Positions 62,463-64,000 of a stretch of 64,000 nt of DNA are shown here, piece after piece. Under the pieces are notes generated by a model. It saw nothing but the letters and a program-made list of their open reading frames with translations, did no database searches and had not been told where the DNA came from. The position numbers and the translations under genes were made by a program. Position 1 is the first letter of the stretch; every line of letters begins with the position of its first letter. Location of the stretch: NCBI RefSeq assembly GCF_000504085.1, contig NC_022792.1, positions 620,001 through 684,000 of the forward strand. Reading direction: 5' to 3'. This DNA is from Pseudothermotoga elfii DSM 9442 = NBRC 107921 (GTDB taxonomy: Bacteria > Thermotogota > Thermotogae > Thermotogales > DSM-5069).

Positions 62463-63980
62463 TTGAAGTTGCCTTATATAGAAATGGTAGGGATATACAA
62501 AGTCTATCCTCCAGATGTGGTTGCTCTAAGTGGAGTGGATCTCTCTTTTGAGAGAGGAGAGATCCATTCTATTGTTGGTGAAAATGGTGCGGGTAAATCG
62601 ACTTTGATGAAAATCCTTTATGGAATGATTAAACCTTCTGCGGGTATGATAAAGATCAACGGGCAAAAAGTACAAATATCCAATCCTTTAAAAGCAAGAG
62701 AACTTGGTATAGGTATGGTTCATCAAGAATTCATGCTGATTCAATCTTTCAAAGTGTATGAAAATGTCATTCTTGGCCAGGAAATGACATTAGCTGGTTT
62801 TATAGACCGAAAACATGCCAAACAGCGTGTACAAAAAATTGTTGATAAATATGGATTCAAAATAGATATTGAAGCAGTAACATCGCAACTATCAGTTGCT
62901 GCACAGCAGAAAATAGAGATAGTAAAACAACTTTACAGGGAAGCCGAGACCCTGATATTAGATGAACCTACAGCTGTCCTGACACCACAAGAAAGTGAGG
63001 AGCTCTTCGAAGAAATTTTTGAACTTCGCGATCAGGGAAAAACGGTAATATTTATAAGTCACAAATTGGAAGAAGTTTTAAGAATATCGGACAGAATCAC
63101 GGTAATGAGGAAAGGCAAAAAAATAGCAACACTTGAGAATAAGGGTATCAATCCGGAAGATCTCGCAAAAATGATGGTTGGAAAATCAATTGTTTTTCAA
63201 CTTGAAAAATCTCGAATTGAACCGGGAAGAGTTGTTTTGTCTATTGAAGATCTTTCGCTGAAATCAAGAAGATCAGATAGATATGTTCTGAGAAACGTGA
63301 ACATCACTGTCAAATCTGGAGAAATTGTAGGGATAGCAGGTATAGAAGGAAATGGACAATTTGAGTTAGTTCAAACTTTAATTGGTTCCTTAAAACCAAG
63401 CACGGGAAAGATAACAATAGACGGTATTGATGTTACAAATATGACTATTAGAGAGAGAAGAAAATTGATGAGTTATGTCCCGCAGGACAGGAAATTTACA
63501 GGACTGGCTCTTAAAGCGACTATTCTTGAAAATTTGCTGATGACACATCATTTAAAAAAAGAATTTCAAAAGGGAATCTTATCGATAAACTGGAAAAAGG
63601 CTCAGGAATTTAGTAAAAAAGTCGCGCACGAATTCGAGGTTGTTTACAGGAATTTGGACGAATCTCCATCTACACTTTCGGGCGGCAATCAGCAGAAAAT
63701 AGTTGTTGGGAGAGAATTGTCGCTCGGATACAATTTAATTGTGCTTGATCAACCAACGCGTGGTTTAGACGTAGCCTCGGCTGAATATATAAGAAATCTT
63801 ATTATCAAAATGAGAGATGCTGGCAAAGCCGTGCTTCTAATTTCCGCAGATCTTGAAGAACTCATGCAATTATCAGATAGAGTATATGTAATGAGACAGG
63901 GAAAAATCGTGGCATCTCTTGACGAGAAAACTATTGATTTACAAACCATTGGAAATTACATGCTGGGGGTAGTGAATTGA
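62463..63980 (+). CDS. BMP-type ABC transporter ATPase with two nucleotide-binding domains
   Basis: 505 residues holding two fused ABC domains, as in RbsA/MglA/YufO-type ATPases. Domain 1: Walker A GENGAGKST, degenerate signature LSVAAQQKIEIVKQL, Walker B LILDEPTAVLTP. Domain 2: Walker A degenerate (GIEGNGQFE), signature LSGGNQQKIVVGREL, Walker B LIVLDQPTRGLDV with Q in place of E. So only site 1 has a full Walker A and site 2 a full signature, the usual asymmetry in this family. It serves nucleoside import with the BMP protein. Start TTG 62463, four bases after GAGGAGG, with TTG 62469 as the alternative. Confidence 0.93.
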   Translation: MKLPYIEMVGIYKVYPPDVVALSGVDLSFERGEIHSIVGENGAGKSTLMKILYGMIKPSAGMIKINGQKVQISNPLKARELGIGMVHQEFMLIQSFKVYENVILGQEMTLAGFIDRKHAKQRVQKIVDKYGFKIDIEAVTSQLSVAAQQKIEIVKQLYREAETLILDEPTAVLTPQESEELFEEIFELRDQGKTVIFISHKLEEVLRISDRITVMRKGKKIATLENKGINPEDLAKMMVGKSIVFQLEKSRIEPGRVVLSIEDLSLKSRRSDRYVLRNVNITVKSGEIVGIAGIEGNGQFELVQTLIGSLKPSTGKITIDGIDVTNMTIRERRKLMSYVPQDRKFTGLALKATILENLLMTHHLKKEFQKGILSINWKKAQEFSKKVAHEFEVVYRNLDESPSTLSGGNQQKIVVGRELSLGYNLIVLDQPTRGLDVASAEYIRNLIIKMRDAGKAVLLISADLEELMQLSDRVYVMRQGKIVASLDEKTIDLQTIGNYMLGVVN

Positions 63981-64000
63981 GGAAATTAAAGAGGATAGGT
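63977..64000 (+). CDS. first codons of the next gene (partial; expected ABC permease)
   Basis: A TTG overlapping the ATPase stop (TTGA) opens a frame M-R-K-L-K-R-I-G that runs to the window edge. By family habit the next gene should be the inner-membrane permease of the BMP-type transporter, but only eight codons are visible. Confidence 0.45.

Overview
The window is most likely from a member of the Thermotogales, closest in feel to Pseudothermotoga/Thermotoga. The basis is AT-rich coding sequence, very tight operons with 1-50 base overlaps, strong GGAGG ribosome binding sites, a short Mfd, a short RpoN, CheC/CheD chemotaxis, FliW-CsrA, and several large peptide/oligosaccharide-type ABC clusters. 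This is inference from protein content; no 16S gene is present. I saw no tRNA, rRNA, CRISPR array or prophage.

Layout. (1) 1-3807 (+): a PP-loop ATPase and mfd. (2) 3804-17723 (-): one flagellar/chemotaxis operon, cheA-cheW-cheY-fliO-fliP-fliQ-fliR-flhB-flhA-flhF-flhG-pilZ-cheC-cheD-fliA plus three small unknown genes, preceded by a housekeeping-type promoter overlapping the end of cinA. (3) 17757-23013 (-): eda-tctC-tctB-tctA (KDPG aldolase and a tripartite tricarboxylate-type importer), then cinA. Between tctA and cinA lies the only gene-free stretch over 300 bases. It holds a structured-RNA element that I interpret as an ORF-less HEARO/IscB-type omega-RNA inserted between the cinA ribosome binding site and its ATG. 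(4) 23190-27904 (+): murD-ftsW-murG-murC. (5) 27925-42138 (-): a stand-alone IMP cyclohydrolase domain, comF, a chemoreceptor, and a ten-gene cluster with two sets of Opp/Dpp-type permeases and ATPases but one solute-binding protein. (6) uraA (-) with its own promoter and terminators on both sides. (7) 43548-60615 (-): a roughly 20-gene operon running flgM-flgN-flgK-flgL-fliW-csrA-gatC-yraN-smpB-rluD-three unknowns-queA-rpoN-thiN-dxr-rseP-ispG-osmC, mixing late flagellar, translation, isoprenoid and regulatory genes. (8) 60683-64000 (+): ecfT, a BMP-family binding protein, its double-domain ABC ATPase, and the first codons of a following gene.

How they work together. FliA (sigma-28) from region 2 probably reads a TAAA-N15-GACGATTA promoter before flgM and a TAAT-N15-GCCGATAA promoter before flgK in region 7, so the anti-sigma gene is under its target sigma. 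FliW and CsrA follow the hook-filament junction genes. The chemoreceptor in region 5 sits directly upstream of the transporter operon.

Most noteworthy: the RNA element at 18981-19317. Removing it recreates a perfect ribosome binding site and spacing for cinA, its 3' junction is ATGA, and the host promoter is placed so that a transcript would begin with about 16 nt of flanking sequence, the length of an IscB guide. Also notable are a likely CTG start for flgK, a probable ATA (or internal TTG) start for the split purH gene, and several conserved-looking unknown proteins.
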